From: Sclerodactyla briareus
Lineage: Eukaryota > Echinodermata > Holothuroidea > Dendrochirotida > Sclerodactylidae
Assembly (NCBI GenBank): GCA_026419785.1
Contig: JAODTK010001043.1
Location: 62,001-126,000 of the forward strand
Reading direction: 5' to 3'
Length of the DNA: 64,000 nt
Below the pieces are notes generated by a model. It was not told the DNA's origin, made no database searches, and worked only from the letters and a program-made list of their open reading frames with translations. The position numbers were made by a program, and so were the translations under genes. Shown piece by piece: positions 22,876-34,479 of this stretch. How positions within the stretch are numbered: the stretch's first letter is position 1; each line of letters opens with the position of its first letter.

Positions 22876-23120
22876 TTTATGTAACACAAAAACAAGCAAT
22901 GAGGCCCGACAAGTACCCTGAGGAACGCCAGCAAGAACAGGAGCAGGAGGTGCGAAGTACCATCAATTACAACACTTGGAGCTTCTTGAGTCAGAAAACT
23001 GTCATCCCAAGGGAAAATATGACCACGAATACCGTAGTAGTGATCTTGGCCAGCAACTTACGATTGAGAACACATCGAGGTCCTCATTGAAATCAAGTGA
23101 ATGCCATGTCAAATTTCATC
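22876..23120 (-). mobile_element. Jockey/CR1-like LINE, 5' part of the interrupted RT
   Basis: Minus strand, in order: a degraded KFDMAF segment near 23115, YYGIRGHIFPWDDSFLT, then SVVIDGTS, APVLAGVPQGT and a shifted SLLVFVLHKLYE. These are the fingers/palm motifs that directly precede the FADD motif. Removing the insertion at 21481-22866 brings the CYIN/LYE end next to the LQLR(F)ADD start at 21471, so the two halves are one element. Confidence 0.65.
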
Positions 23121-23391
23121 ATTATTGTTTTTTCGTAATAGTGATGGAAAAATCGGACGTGGCATAAGTAGTTGTGTTATACAGGAGCGCATTCCTCCCA
23201 AAACCGTGTTGAAGATCTGTTAGAATTGCATAATTTCTAAAGCGACGAAATGTGTTTCACAACAATATGTTCCAGTAGTATTAGCAGCACACGTAAGGAG
23301 TAAAGTCTCACCCGTGGCTGTCCTATTTCTCCCTCTAGAAGTTTCAGGGGACTTCCTATTATCCTGTGGACATTCAATTTTATTTATTTCC
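23121..23391. other. No feature recognised
   Basis: Likely decayed 5' side of the LINE, but no motif is readable. Confidence 0.4.
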
Positions 23392-23901
23392 TCATAGGAT
23401 GATATCTTACCCTATGGAAGGATTAGTGGGTACTTGGTACCATAGACCATAGACCTTTTTTAGGTTTTTAGGTCATAGATAACTGCTTTGATAAGTCCCC
23501 CCTGTGAATGTTTTTAGTGTGTGGCTCGGCCAAATTTTTGTGTGAAACTACAGTCCAACATATTAGGACCATTTCTGTCATTTTACTAATGAATTCATCA
23601 TTTGATTCTGAAAATATGATATATATCAAGGAAGCTGCCGGACCGACCTCATAGGTGATATCTTCCCTATGGAAGGATTAGTGGGTACTTGGTTTCCATA
23701 GACATAGACCGTTTTAGGTTTTTAGGTCATATATAACCTGCTTTGCTAAGTCCCACTGTGAATGTTTTACGTGTGTGGCTCGGCCAAATTTTTGTGTGAA
23801 ATACAGTCCAACATATTAGGACCAATTCTGTCAATTTTACTAATGAAATTCATTTTGATTTACTGAAAATATCTATATATAGAAGGCTTGCCGCACAGAC
23901 C
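23392..23901. repeat. Two-unit tandem repeat, 257 and 253 bp
   Basis: TCATAGG..GATATCTT.CCCTATGGAAGG starts at 23392 and again at 23649. Each unit contains GGTACTTGGT, TTTTTAGGTCAT, GTGTGGCTCGGCCAAATTTTT and ACATATTAGGACCA, and ends in GACC. Identity is high with several single-base indels. It has no coding potential. Confidence 0.9.
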
Positions 23902-23984
23902 AAGTCGTATCTATATCTTAATAATAAGCCCGAAGTACAGGCCATGGCATATTCTATAGAGTCTAATTTCATAATCTCATATCA

Positions 23985-24325
23985 AGTGCCTCGTGGGCGG
24001 CAAGATGTATCTACGTAGGTGAGCTCATCGGCGTTATTTTATTGCCCTATGTGAACGGTGACATGTTTCTGCGTAAGTAAGCCCAAAATATTAAAACTAC
24101 CCTTGGGCGATGAAATGTTTCGGGGCACATGCAATATAGTAAGCATAGGCCTATGGGTAATCGCCAATCTGCCAATTTGCCCCATATGTTTCTACAAAGG
24201 CCCCCAAAATGCTTATATATTCGCCAAATTACCCCTTGGGCGGCCGAATTATTTTGCGTAGGTAGCTCGATGCTTTTAAACGCCGAGTGCCCCATATAGG
24301 GCAGCGTATGTTTCTTGGTTATGTT
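23985..24325. repeat. Degenerate tandem repeat, about 60-bp units
   Basis: Recurring words CCCTTGGGCGG, ATGTTTCTGCGTA, AGGTAAGCCCAAAAT and TTATTTTGCC-type ends give about five or six units with steps near 50-65 bp. Confidence 0.6.
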
Positions 24326-24329
24326 TACT

Positions 24330-25200
24330 TGGCTGACTGCCTGTGGAGAGTATTAAATTATTAAGGCCTGATAGGCCCTATTCCAACCCCCCCCCCCCCC
24401 TTCTTTTTCCTCTTACTGATTTTGGCATTGGCATCTAGGTGTTGACTAGCCTGCTAAAGCAGGACGATATGAGGAATCCTTTCCTAGAATAGATGGGGGC
24501 TATACTCTTCGGTACCGTAGACTTTGGTCGTATTCCCGATTGGTTAAAAAATAAAGCGTCATATGAGTGAATGAGGCTGTAACTAGCTGAACAATATCAA
24601 ACGCCTGTTTCCCACACAGGCTATTTTTGAACTTTCCTGAAGACCGTTATTTGCAGGTCACAAGTCCAACTCCAGGTTGTTCATTATGTTCTTGTCAATC
24701 ATCTTGCATCTGGGATGGCCTAATGAACTTGTCGATCCCATCTTTGTAAATATAAAACAGCCTTCATGAATGTCGGAGGTATCATTCATTCACCGTGCAG
24801 TTCACGTTATCGTCAGCTCTGTGGATGTGGACAGTCCTCAGTGGGAACCAACGCCCACGAAACGGTTACTGGTAGACTAGAAACCATAGCTAGCCGAGAC
24901 CAGTAATATAGGAAATTAACAGTTCCCATTGAGAACCTAACGCTCACGTCAGCATACACAACCATAACGGCTGTATATGACTGTTTTTCAAACCTGTTCA
25001 GTAGTTGACTGTATCCGTCGAACGTGCTCGTGCTATCATCACGAAATACCGAGCTTAGTGGATGTTTCACTACATAGGCACACTCAGTGCAACATTTTGC
25101 TCTGAACCTCGATCTCATTTATGATTTTTATCCTGAAAATTCCTCTCATTTTTGGCTTGTTCTGTGTGTCCATTGACAGTTGAAATACTAGATTTGCAGG
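24330..25200. other. No gene recognised
   Basis: Contains a C run near 24388-24402 and, at 24560-24640, a copy of the repeat seen near 6.65-6.71 kb (GTCAAACGCCTGTTT type; here ATCAAACGCCTGTTT). No protein family recognised. Confidence 0.5.
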
Positions 25201-25214
25201 TAAGCCTTTCTAAT

Positions 25215-25460
25215 CTCCTTTAACCGAGTGGTTTGGCACAGTTTGGTCGGGGGCGTCGGCCTTCCACCCGGAGACCGGGGTTCGATATCCCGGTCGGGTC
25301 ATACCAAAGACTTTTAAAATGGTACCTGACGCTGACGCTCATCACGCGGGATTGGAGGCGGAATCCGAGGGGTAGGCAATTCACGAGTTGCCGTCGGGCG
25401 TTGTGGTGCCCCCCCCCCCACATTAAGGTACCGCCAAAGAGGCATTGCCTTTATTCCGTG
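25215..25460 (+). repeat. tRNA-derived SINE (second family)
   Basis: TTAACCGAGTGGTTTGGC matches a pol III A-box region. About 40 bp on, GGCCTTCCACCCGGAGACC is followed by GGGGTTCGATATCCCGGTC, a B box with one extra base inside an anticodon/T-arm-like context. The 3' body runs through a C run at 25410 to about GCATTGCCTTT. Short T or A tail not clear. It is a SINE rather than a gene because the acceptor-stem ends do not pair and extra sequence follows. Confidence 0.6.
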
Positions 25461-26480
25461 TACCTGGTGCGGGATCATCGCAGCTGACAATGGTTGCAGT
25501 ATCCAGGTCCACATCCTTGCTGTGGCCTTGAATAGGAACGGTCCTCTGCTCGGCAAGTATCCATAAAAAATAGACAATACAGAATAATTCTTGGGGAAAA
25601 CTCACAGTTGATAGTCCACTGACCCTTCGCATTCTGGTTACAGGACAGTTGCCAGAACCTTGTTAAGCTCCGATGAAGATGAAATCTTGGTCGTCTGGCA
25701 AAACGCGGGCCGCTCTGTCATTTTGCTAACTTCTGAGGATCAATAAGCACCGGATCCGTCACATAGCATCCTTCCAATCCATGTTTACGGATTGACTACG
25801 ACTGCGCCATAACAAATTAACATGAGTTTGAAACTTGAAAATTCGTGGTCTCATGTGTCCGTACGATTTGTGATCAGCTTGGGGGCCTGCGAAATGACCA
25901 CACGTTGCCGTCACGATATGTGGAGTTACGAACCTGTAACGACTGGCAAGATCTCCCACACGAGCTACGAAATGTCAGGAAGCAGTACGGCGCATACGAA
26001 GGAACGAGAAGCCGTATGCTTACGATGCTCCTCGACATCAAGCGATTGTGGCAGGCCATTAATCAGCAGGGGGAGTGTCTCACACAATATTAAAGAGTCA
26101 GCTGACAAGGGGATGGATAGAGGGAAGTAGAGGATGAAGAGGTCGCGTGGAAACATGAAATACAAGGCACACCTTTTTGTATCACATAGGGCCAAGTTCT
26201 CTCACTCCCAAAGCAGATAGTTAGGTTACCCCTCGGCCTCAGTTGATCAAGGTCTAGCTTAATATGTAAGTTCCTCATGATATGAGTACGGTACTTTAAT
26301 TTCTTTGGGGCAAGTGCTCTGGCTAACAGAGGGAAAGAGTACGACAATTTTCGAGTAGTCCCAGATGGCCTTAGGCTTAACAGGTTGAAATTTGGTGTGG
26401 AGCTTCCTATTAGAAATTGATTGATTGAATTTATTCATCCAGAAATTGAACTAGGCCTGTCGTGTGTGTTTTACGATGTG
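25461..26480. other. Unassigned; one protein-like open frame at 25845-26093 (+)
   Basis: The frame at 25845-26093 ends in a segment with regular charged/hydrophobic spacing (LPHELRNVRKQYGAYEG, LLDIKRLWQAINQQGE). It could be an exon or transposon remnant. I do not recognise the family and see no convincing splice sites or partner exons. Confidence 0.3.
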
Positions 26481-26489
26481 CGGTATGAT

Positions 26490-26760
26490 ATGTTTAGTAA
26501 CCTGGCTAGTCCGGACAACCTGGGGGTAATAGCGGACACTTGGTTCTCGTGTCGGAACGTTACCTTGCACACGATAATAGAAACCGTTTCGACGAAACTA
26601 ATGCAGGTGGAATTCTTGTCCAGCGAAATGGCCGATTACGAGTGAGTCTTACACAAGAATGGCCGAATGAGGGATTTAGACTCGCTTTCGACAGTGACCT
26701 TAATCGTAGCGTGTTGCTTCAAGATCGACTTGGTGATAGCGCTGAGTAGTATTTGGAAAC
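26490..26760 (+). mobile_element. Possible LINE endonuclease fragment
   Basis: Plus strand: DNLGVIADTWFS in one frame, then NRFDETNAGGILVQRNGRLRVSL in the next. The order D-x-(hydrophobic)3-x-TW followed about 30 residues later by R-x-D...GGI-hydrophobic-V resembles the N-terminal apurinic-like endonuclease of jockey/CR1-type LINE ORF2. Only two motifs, in different frames, support this. Confidence 0.35.
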
Positions 26761-28115
26761 TGCATATAGATGCAACTCAGTTTACTGTACTGCATCAGTG
26801 TGGAAATTGTCCTCTTTCTAGCCAGGTTCTAGACGGATGTCAGCGACTGACAGCTTGGGAAACTTGAAATTGTTGACGGATTTACATTCTGGTAGGTCGA
26901 ATCGATCCACACCACAATATACTTTTACACATCCTACTGGATCTGTGTCGGGTGTATTTCCTGCGTGTGTTGATATTTGGAACACTTCGAGCGAATTGAC
27001 GAATTCTCTTAAGTTTCCGTAACTGTCGTAGACCAGTATACTTGTATATTTTATATGTTACTGTGGCGTATGTGGTGTATGCGTGACGCATCATCTTCAA
27101 GCACGAATTTCGAACCGACTTGGCGTGTATAAAGTGTTCCTCTCGGTTTTTTTTATATCTGAGTTTTTTTTCGAATTGGTTAATACGGCGTCAGGAGGCC
27201 AAGTAAGGTTCATCGACGGAGACACTGCTCATATTGATTGTTTCTTCACAAGTTCTTTACTTCCACGATAAAATTCAGACAATTCATGAGTTGGGAAGTC
27301 ACTCAAAACAAAACACAATTTGGATTGAAAAGGTTTAGCATTTGAAAATCAATACACAAATAGCATTTTAACGTTTATAATCGAAAACATTATAAGGGAA
27401 ATTGGCAACACGATGTACTGAAGTTGATACTATAAATGAAGCTAACAGCGCCCATCCGAATAGAATGATCTCATAATAAATTCGCAAAGTCAGGCCATCT
27501 GAGATTAACAGGAACGAGGGTGACAGAGTCCAGGAATCACTACGTTTGGGTTCAAATAAACTTTTCGGACCATGCAGATGAACCTTTTCCGATTCGATTT
27601 GGGGGTGACAGTTTCTTTGTTCCGGGGCGATTTTGCTAGGCTACCTATTCGTCGACCCGTGAAATCGCCCCCCGACAATGGTTTCTTGCGTTTTTGTAAT
27701 CACATATGTAAAGGTATTCCGTATAGACCTATCTTATTATCACAGGCCCCCAACAATAGCCAGTAACTGAAAACTGACGTGGTGAGAACTGTACGTTGCG
27801 CGTCCGGCTACTCGTCTATATGGGCTAGCATTAAGTGGTCTCACACCACTCCAGCGTATGCCAAACCAGTTGACCCCGTCCAGCTGCGTATACAGCGAAT
27901 AGATAGCACTCAAGCGATTACAACATGAGGACCGACGACAATTTTAGTCTGCTCCTCCTTTGCCCTGATTGATGTTGTTCGTCGCTATGTTTATAGGCTT
28001 TTACAGTTTTTTTTTTCACCTATTCGGCATACGGTAAACAAGTCGCCCTCAGCCAATAGTATTGTACCGATCATATAACCGCTTTAATTGCCTGTGAATG
28101 GCCTCATAACCGTAT
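26761..28115. other. No gene recognised
   Basis: Frames at 26837-27271 and 27572-27766 have no recognisable domain. No repeat identified apart from short A/T runs. Confidence 0.5.
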
Positions 28116-29494
28116 TTTGGAGAAAAACACAAGAACGCAACTCTGCGTCTGATGGGTCCTTGCCTTTTTTTCCCCGACATGTTCCCCCTTACAAAGGTTC
28201 AAGGTTGGCTCACCACCATGATGATTCAGCTATACAAACCCATGCAAGATGGGTGTTGCCAACTCAAACCACAACTTGACACGACAACGACATCCCTGCA
28301 ATATTTACAACCGCAAGAGATGCTTGGTGCTTTTGCAAGGTCAAAAGTCTCTGAGGGCATTGAAGTAAAATACTGAAAAATAACCTGTTAAGTACGTGTA
28401 TCTTGAGAGAGAAGGTAAAGTTACGATTCATACCAGTAGGTCTCTTGTTTTTCCAATCAGTGTGGGAAGTACCGCGACTTAACACTGAGTCGGTGGCAGA
28501 CTGCAGGCAAGGCTAATTGATGAGGATCACTTTAAGCGAAATTTATCACTCATAAGTAACTGTGTGGTCAAAGCCGATAGATTGAATGAAGTGCAGTTCT
28601 TTGAATCGACGACCACTCATCAACACAACAATTGAAAAAAAAAAAAAAAAAACTCTTTTTCGGAAGTATATGTGGGGGGGCTGAAAGCGAAGTGCATTCT
28701 GCCTTCCTGCCTACATAGTGTCAATTGGCATCCCTCCACTATATCCTGGACAAGGTGAATCATTTAGTCTTCATCATTGTCTCAATAAGCATGGTGTCCA
28801 CCGTTGGTAATTGTACCATATGTCGTTAAATCACTAATGTGACTGAGGGGAGTCATTGCCAGTCAATTGTTTCAATTTCGTACGGCAGAGTAGTCTGTGG
28901 TCTTTAAAGTGACTGTGGTTGTATCATTCACTATTTTCACAATGTGGGCTCATTTAATTTGATCCCCCAGTAAGACTTTCCTTGCCAATTTTTAAAAATG
29001 TGATTATCCCGGCAACCACTTGCCCCAAATAGTCACACATGTGATGTCAACCCCAGATAGATAGGCACTGGGTAAGAAAGATATATTGTATAGACTTCAA
29101 ACCCCTACCATTTCTCCCCCCTCCCTGGTACAGGTAATGCCCTCACTTTTTTGCTCACGCGAAAAAATGCCACAATGTTGTTCCCTTTTCCCACTTTCAA
29201 CTTCAGACTGCCTTGACCCTGCTTCTTCTCCCAACTTCACTACCCTGCTACCACCCTGCCAAACAAAGGGCTTATTAAAGTATACAAACACACATAATGC
29301 AGGCCTTAGTTTTAAGAGGAGTGGTATAGTGTTGTTTGAATTGAAACTTGGCATTCCCCCCTCGAGTAAATATAATATAGGCTATGGAAAAATTGCCAGT
29401 TCGACGTGCCCCCCCCCCACCCACCCCCCCCCCTCGCACCGCCCTCTGATAACCATTGTTACTAATCCCATTTTTGTACCTTCCTTGAGAAAAT

Positions 29495-30290
29495 CCAACT
29501 GGGATTAAAATGGAAATGTAACACTAAATGAAGGAAGATACGCAAGAAGAAGCGTTGCTGCCTTGCATTAGGATTTTCAATAAATGCCGTTACGCAGGCT
29601 TCCAAGAGCGCTACCTTTTACAATTTTCATAAGCTGCCTCCTCTGAAAAAACACCGGGGGGGGCCATGAAACCAAAATTATACCACCCACCCCACCCATA
29701 GCAAACACCAACTACTGATCAGGAGGTACATATAGGTGGTCCCTGTGGCTAGTCCAATATTCAAACATATCAGGAATATCATAACATGACATCAAGAATT
29801 TGTTTGTCTCCACTGGGGCCATATTTGTATTGGGAGGGGGTGTGGGGGGGTTGAAGCAAACCCAGATTTCATGAAGGGGCAACACAACACTTGGGTGGTC
29901 ATAAGTATAACACTTAATGAGAGGAAGTATACGCGATAGTAGGCGCTTCTTCTCTTCGTCTTCTCTTCTCTGCCTTGGGCAATTAGGAATTTGTTAATTA
30001 ATGCAGTGATGCAGGCTTTAACTAGGGCTACATTTTTCGAATTTCATAAGCTGCTTGAACATGGGGGGGGGGGTGCGTGCAAGAACCAAAAATTGCACCG
30101 CCCCACTTGTAGCATCACCACTACTGATCAGGAGGTTACATATAGGCCTGGTAACTGTGGAATAATAATAAAATGAAAATTCAAAGAATTTGTACGTCTT
30201 AACTGAGGAAACATTTGGTGCTAGCCAATACGCAAACATATCAGGATACATAAAATGCAATTCAAGAATTTGTGTACCTCCACACACTTA
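29495..30290. repeat. Internal tandem duplication inside copy A, about 400 bp each
   Basis: The block beginning AACACTAAATGAAGGAAGATACGC (about 29520) recurs at about 29910 as AACACTTAATGAGAGGAAGTATACGC. Both contain GCAGGCTT, TTTCATAAGCTGC, a G run, CACCACTACTGATCAGGAGGT, CAAACATATCAGGA and a final AAGAATTTGT. Only one block of this kind is evident in copy B. Confidence 0.75.
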
Positions 30291-31215
30291 GTTGAACCTA
30301 TATACTTTATATATATTGGCATTCATTATATATCATGCTGACGAGCAATGTCAAATGCCAAATGTATCCACATTTCAGTGTTTTAACTGACTTGAACCTT
30401 CACATTCCTTGAGATATTTGTGATAGAGTACCCGTATTATGGTAGTGTCCTTGACTTTTTTGTTTGTGCTTAACAAGACGCTTCCGGCCAACAATAAAAA
30501 AGCTGCAAATCACCAGGTCAAAATGTCAAATAGGTCAAAAGGTGTCAATATGTCAAATGAGGTCAAAGGTCGGTCACCATATGTATTTCACACACCCAGA
30601 CGAACGACAACTTTCTATCACAAAACAACAGTCCTCAAAAATGTTTCGTTTCCGAGGTATATGACGATTTTAGCTCTTGGACCCCCCACATTCATTGAGA
30701 TAAATCTGGTTATAAGAGTCATCATAGTATGGTAGTGTCAATTGACTTTTTTGTTTGTCCTCAACAAGACGCAATCCCCGCCCACACAAAAAAACGCAAA
30801 ATCACCAGGTCAAGGTCAAATGAGCAGTTAAGTCCAAAGGTCAAATGAGGTCACCAGATGTATTCACCAGACGAACAAAACTTCCATTATGGACAGCCCT
30901 CCCAAATGTTTCGTTTCCGAGGTATATGACGATTTTCTATGTACCTTGAATGACCTTGACCTGACACCACAAACAAAGGGTTTTGCATCCTCACTATCAT
31001 GCTACCACATACCCAATTGAACTTTATAGATCTCACTCGCGTTCGTTGGTTATCGTGCTGACAAGCGTTTCGAACTTTGCCCTCTCGTCACCTTGAATAA
31101 CGACGGCCACCCAAAACAATAGAGGTCATCCTCCCCATAGTGTCTGCTACATACCTAATTTGAAAAAAAACCCCTTGATACCAGTTTTCGTACGTTAGAT
31201 ATCGTGCTGACCAGG

Positions 31216-31275
31216 GTGTCACACACACACCCACCATACACACAAAGAGAGAGAGACACCACACACACCCATCCA
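31216..31275. repeat. (AC)n-rich tract
   Basis: CA-rich low-complexity tract with a GAGAGAGA patch. The homologous position in copy B (48597-48645) is also AC-rich. Confidence 0.75.
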
Positions 31276-31887
31276 CGGTGCATTACTGCATCGATTCCTG
31301 TGCCTTCGGGCAATGAACAAAAAGTGTATTTATCCTTGATTCCAAGCGAGCCACTCATTCTGTAAATCGGCCGACAAAAGACCCACATTTTTGTCCGATG
31401 TACTATATTCCCTATGCCTACGTACTTTCTCATTTAAATACAATAAGTTGTAATTTGACTCGTATTGCCGATCAATGACCCTGGAAACGATGGTAACTTT
31501 TTGCCTACGTTGATCACACATGTGCTGAGTCTATATGTACCTGGAAAATATGTTGTTATGTGACCCAAAAAAAAACTCTAAATTCCCTTAACCGTTTCAT
31601 CTCGCAATGCGTCTTAAACATGGGTGCAATCCATAAAATTGTTAGAATGTAGCTTCATCATGGCAAATAGCCGACTCACTCTTTAAACGTTCATTGTATG
31701 TAAACTTCTGTAGATCTGTTATGTTGATCCGTGTCATTTATGTTGGATAGTTTGGGAGCAGACTCATGCTGAAAATTTGTCTTGAGCACCCTGTGTACTG
31801 TACTGCATCCTAACACTTTATATGGCGTTTTATAAATATTCCACGGGCGGTGGAGAAGAATCATCATGCAGTAGTAGTGTGATAAGA

Positions 31888-31980
31888 ATAATAATAATAA
31901 CTATAATATAATAAAATAATATAATAATAATAATAATACTAATCACACTGATGAGGATGATGATGATGATGATAATGATG
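31888..31980. repeat. (AAT)n/(GAT)n microsatellite
   Basis: AATAATAAT-type array leading into GATGATGATGATGAT. A second short AAT array lies at about 32238-32255. Confidence 0.8.
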
Positions 31981-31984
31981 GAAA

Positions 31985-33893
31985 AAGACAGTTGCTTTGG
32001 AGAATTTGGCCACAGGAACCTCACTTACTTGGTCACTTCCTCTGGGGAAGTGGCAGTAAACCAACATTTCAAAATTAGAGGGAGGTCGAAGGAAAGATAA
32101 GGGTCGGACGTCAAAAGTGGCAGTGGTATGACCGTCAGAGAATGGAAAAGGGTTGAGCTCGTGCAGTCGTGGGGGAAGCGCCTTGTCAATCTCAGAACAA
32201 GCTGCTTTCGCAGAATAAAAAAAAAAAGGAAAATAGAATAAATAATAATAATAATACACTGCTTTTTAATCGGCATATCACACAAATTACAGAAGATCTC
32301 TATGCGCCAAAGGAAGAGTAACAATCACAGGGGGAGTCCAGGTTTTTCTGAGTTTATAGCCGAGAGAGTTGGAACCCCTTCTCAACAGTATAATTTGAGA
32401 GAAAAGGCACCAGCTCTGTTCTTTTTTATCTTCCTTTTTTTAGGCTGCCGGTAACAAGTTTCTCTGGGAGTCCATCAACAGTGCGAACCAGCTCCGTGCA
32501 AGAACAAAGGAGTTTGCTTTTGACATATAGCTTTGGAAGGATCTCCTGGATTATATATATGTGTCCTGTAAAGGGGCCTCAATGGAAAAACTGTGATGAT
32601 GTAACTATTCTGTGAAATAAAAGCAAACAATAACTCATTGGTAGGGACCCATAGCAATTATCAGCATCTATATTCTGCTTGATTTTTCGTCCATTCCTCG
32701 ACGGAGTCAGAAGAATCTATGAAGTCATGTCAGTGTGTGCGTGTGTGAATGCGTGTGTGTGCACTATAAACAGGACTCTTACCATAATCTTATATAATAA
32801 CTGGATAGGCAAAGCGTGCAATACATTGAACAGCAATTGGAAACTGTCCCCAACAAAAGGAACATTGATACGAATCACCCTAAGTGTTGGACCAACTACG
32901 GTATGAGTACTCTACCGGGCGGACAAATTGAGCCAGAATATTGCCCCCGCACATGGACTGACGCGCGGATTGACATTTTCGTGCGTTAAATGGTACGTTA
33001 CAACCTACGGCGGTGTATCTTCGGGGACATTTTCAGGTTTAGCGGTCTGAAGACAGGCAAAACAGCGCGTATGCAAGTTTACCACACCATCGTCAGCCAG
33101 CATAGGGCCGTAGCGTTGATTCCCGGGCCTAGTACCTTACCCACAGCTGAATCTTGGAGGGCGATTGCCGCCCTCGTTGCGCTCGGGCAGCACCCAGAGG
33201 TCGAAACATCGTTCATATAGAGCGGGATACGTACGCTTAGTGCGCGCCGCTGAGCCAGTGCGAGCAGTGGAAGCGCGCCTGGACCCAAAATGGTCGCCTG
33301 AATTGTATGAGGGCGCAATCAGAGGTGGGCCTTGGCCGTTGCCTTAACGAGTATTTCCCATGGAAACTATTATTATAAACTGGAGAGGCAATGGCGGCCT
33401 GATGCTGTTGTAACCATTTGAAGAGAAAGTTATCCGGCAATGGTACACTGGAATAAAAAACAATGCATTGTCCAGTTTGGAGTGATTATGTATCAGCAAC
33501 TACAGTAGTGTTCTAAGTTTGGACTGCAGGAAAGCGGGAGACGAATCTCAGCTAGAGAAACGGAATGTAGAGAATGTCAATGACTTGCGCGTAGTATCAA
33601 CGAAAGAAGTGCAATGCGCCTTACAGCACTGGGTAGGGGAATTGGTCTCTGGGCTAGGGTAGGCGACTATGCCAAAATTCGGTTGGTACTGCCACGCACC
33701 TGACTGTAGCTAAGCATGACGTGTTGATAATATGATTGTCTCCATTTTCACATTTTCAGTCAGTATAGGCGCGGTATCGTTGGGTTACCGGGTTCTAGTA
33801 AATTCAAAATACGTCGTTAAAGGAGTGGTATTGTGCGTGTGTGTTTGCGTGGGTGTGTGTGTGTGTGTGTCGCGCGTATGTGTGTCGCCTGGC
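31985..33893. other. No gene recognised; GC-rich patch at 33100-33300
   Basis: The patch at about 33120-33300 is CpG-rich relative to its surroundings and gives overlapping frames on both strands, none with a recognisable domain. A (GT)n tract lies at 33836-33875. The rest is featureless. Confidence 0.45.
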
Positions 33894-34270
33894 TTGTTAA
33901 CAGAAGAATCGATCCCACCTCGGGGATTGAAGTTCATACGTGGATGTGGGTTCCCCATGAGAAATACATATCTCTAATTGTTTTTGGGCTCATTCACATG
34001 GTCATTTGATGGGTCGAGTGAGGTCAAAGTCGGAATAGTTGGGTTACACGATACGTCCCGATGCTTGGTCAAATCAATCGAAATTTGGGTATGCATCTTT
34101 CTTATGGTGAGTACAGAACCCGTGTTTTTTATGTGGACCCGTGGGTCAGTTTTTGGAAATAGGAAATTGTTACAATTGATATTTGGCACATGTTTGCATT
34201 GTTAACACGATGATTCGACCCCACCTGGATGGATGAAGTCAGACCTGGTAGTGGGTTCCCCATGATAGGA
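33894..34270. repeat. Tandem repeat of about 305 bp (dispersed family with GATGAAG/GGTCA words)
   Basis: TTGTTAACA..GA..ATCGA.CCCACCT..GG begins at 33894 and again at 34199, each leading to GTGGGTTCCCCATGA. Internal words CGATACGTCCCGATGCTTGGTCAAATCAA and TTTCTTATGGTGAGTACA recur in related form at 41870-41950 (CGATAAGTCCAGAATGCTTGGTCAGATCAA, TTCCTTATGG) and 48855-48925. The second unit is diverged or truncated. Confidence 0.65.
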
Positions 34271-34479
34271 ACATGGACCCCAATCTTGTGGAGTCAGGTC
34301 CAAGTCCTCTGAGGGTTCGCAGCTGGTCATAGTCCTGGAAAGCTTTGGACCAAGCATGAATCCCTCCTATCGAGGTGGAGTTTGGTGTTATCATCCAATT
34401 ATCACATTTGTTCTTGTAGCGTTTTAGGTTATTTGAAATAGCAAGGATCCCACTAAGCCTTTGGCGTCCTGGTTTATTT

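Larger units (their letters stand above)
28120..31325. repeat. Segmental duplication, copy A
   Basis: Matches 41992-44305 and 47330-48690 in order. Shared words include CCTTGCCTTTTTTCCCCGACATGTT, CCACAACTTGACAC, CAGACTGCAGGCAAGGCTAATTGATGAGGATCACTTTAAGCG, GAATGAAGTGCAGTTCTTTGAA, GCATCCCTCCACTA, GTAGTCTGTGGTCTTT, CCCTCGAGTAAA, and later CACATTTCAGTGTTTTA, GGTCACCAGATGTATT, CGTTAGATATCGTGCTGAC and an AC-rich end before CACGGTGCAT (words given in parts). Divergence is moderate with many indels. No gene is evident; the frame at 29086-29508 shows no known domain. Confidence 0.8.

Noticed and set aside
25215..25300. Functional tRNA gene
   Set aside because: A- and B-box-like words are present, but the B box has an extra base, acceptor ends do not pair and a SINE-like body follows.
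29086..29508. 140-residue plus-strand frame as a gene
   Set aside because: It lies wholly within the segmental duplication. The other copy has a different, interrupted frame at this place, so reading-frame conservation is absent.
33100..33300. CpG-island promoter
   Set aside because: Locally GC-rich, but short and without a linked gene, start-site motif or downstream exon.
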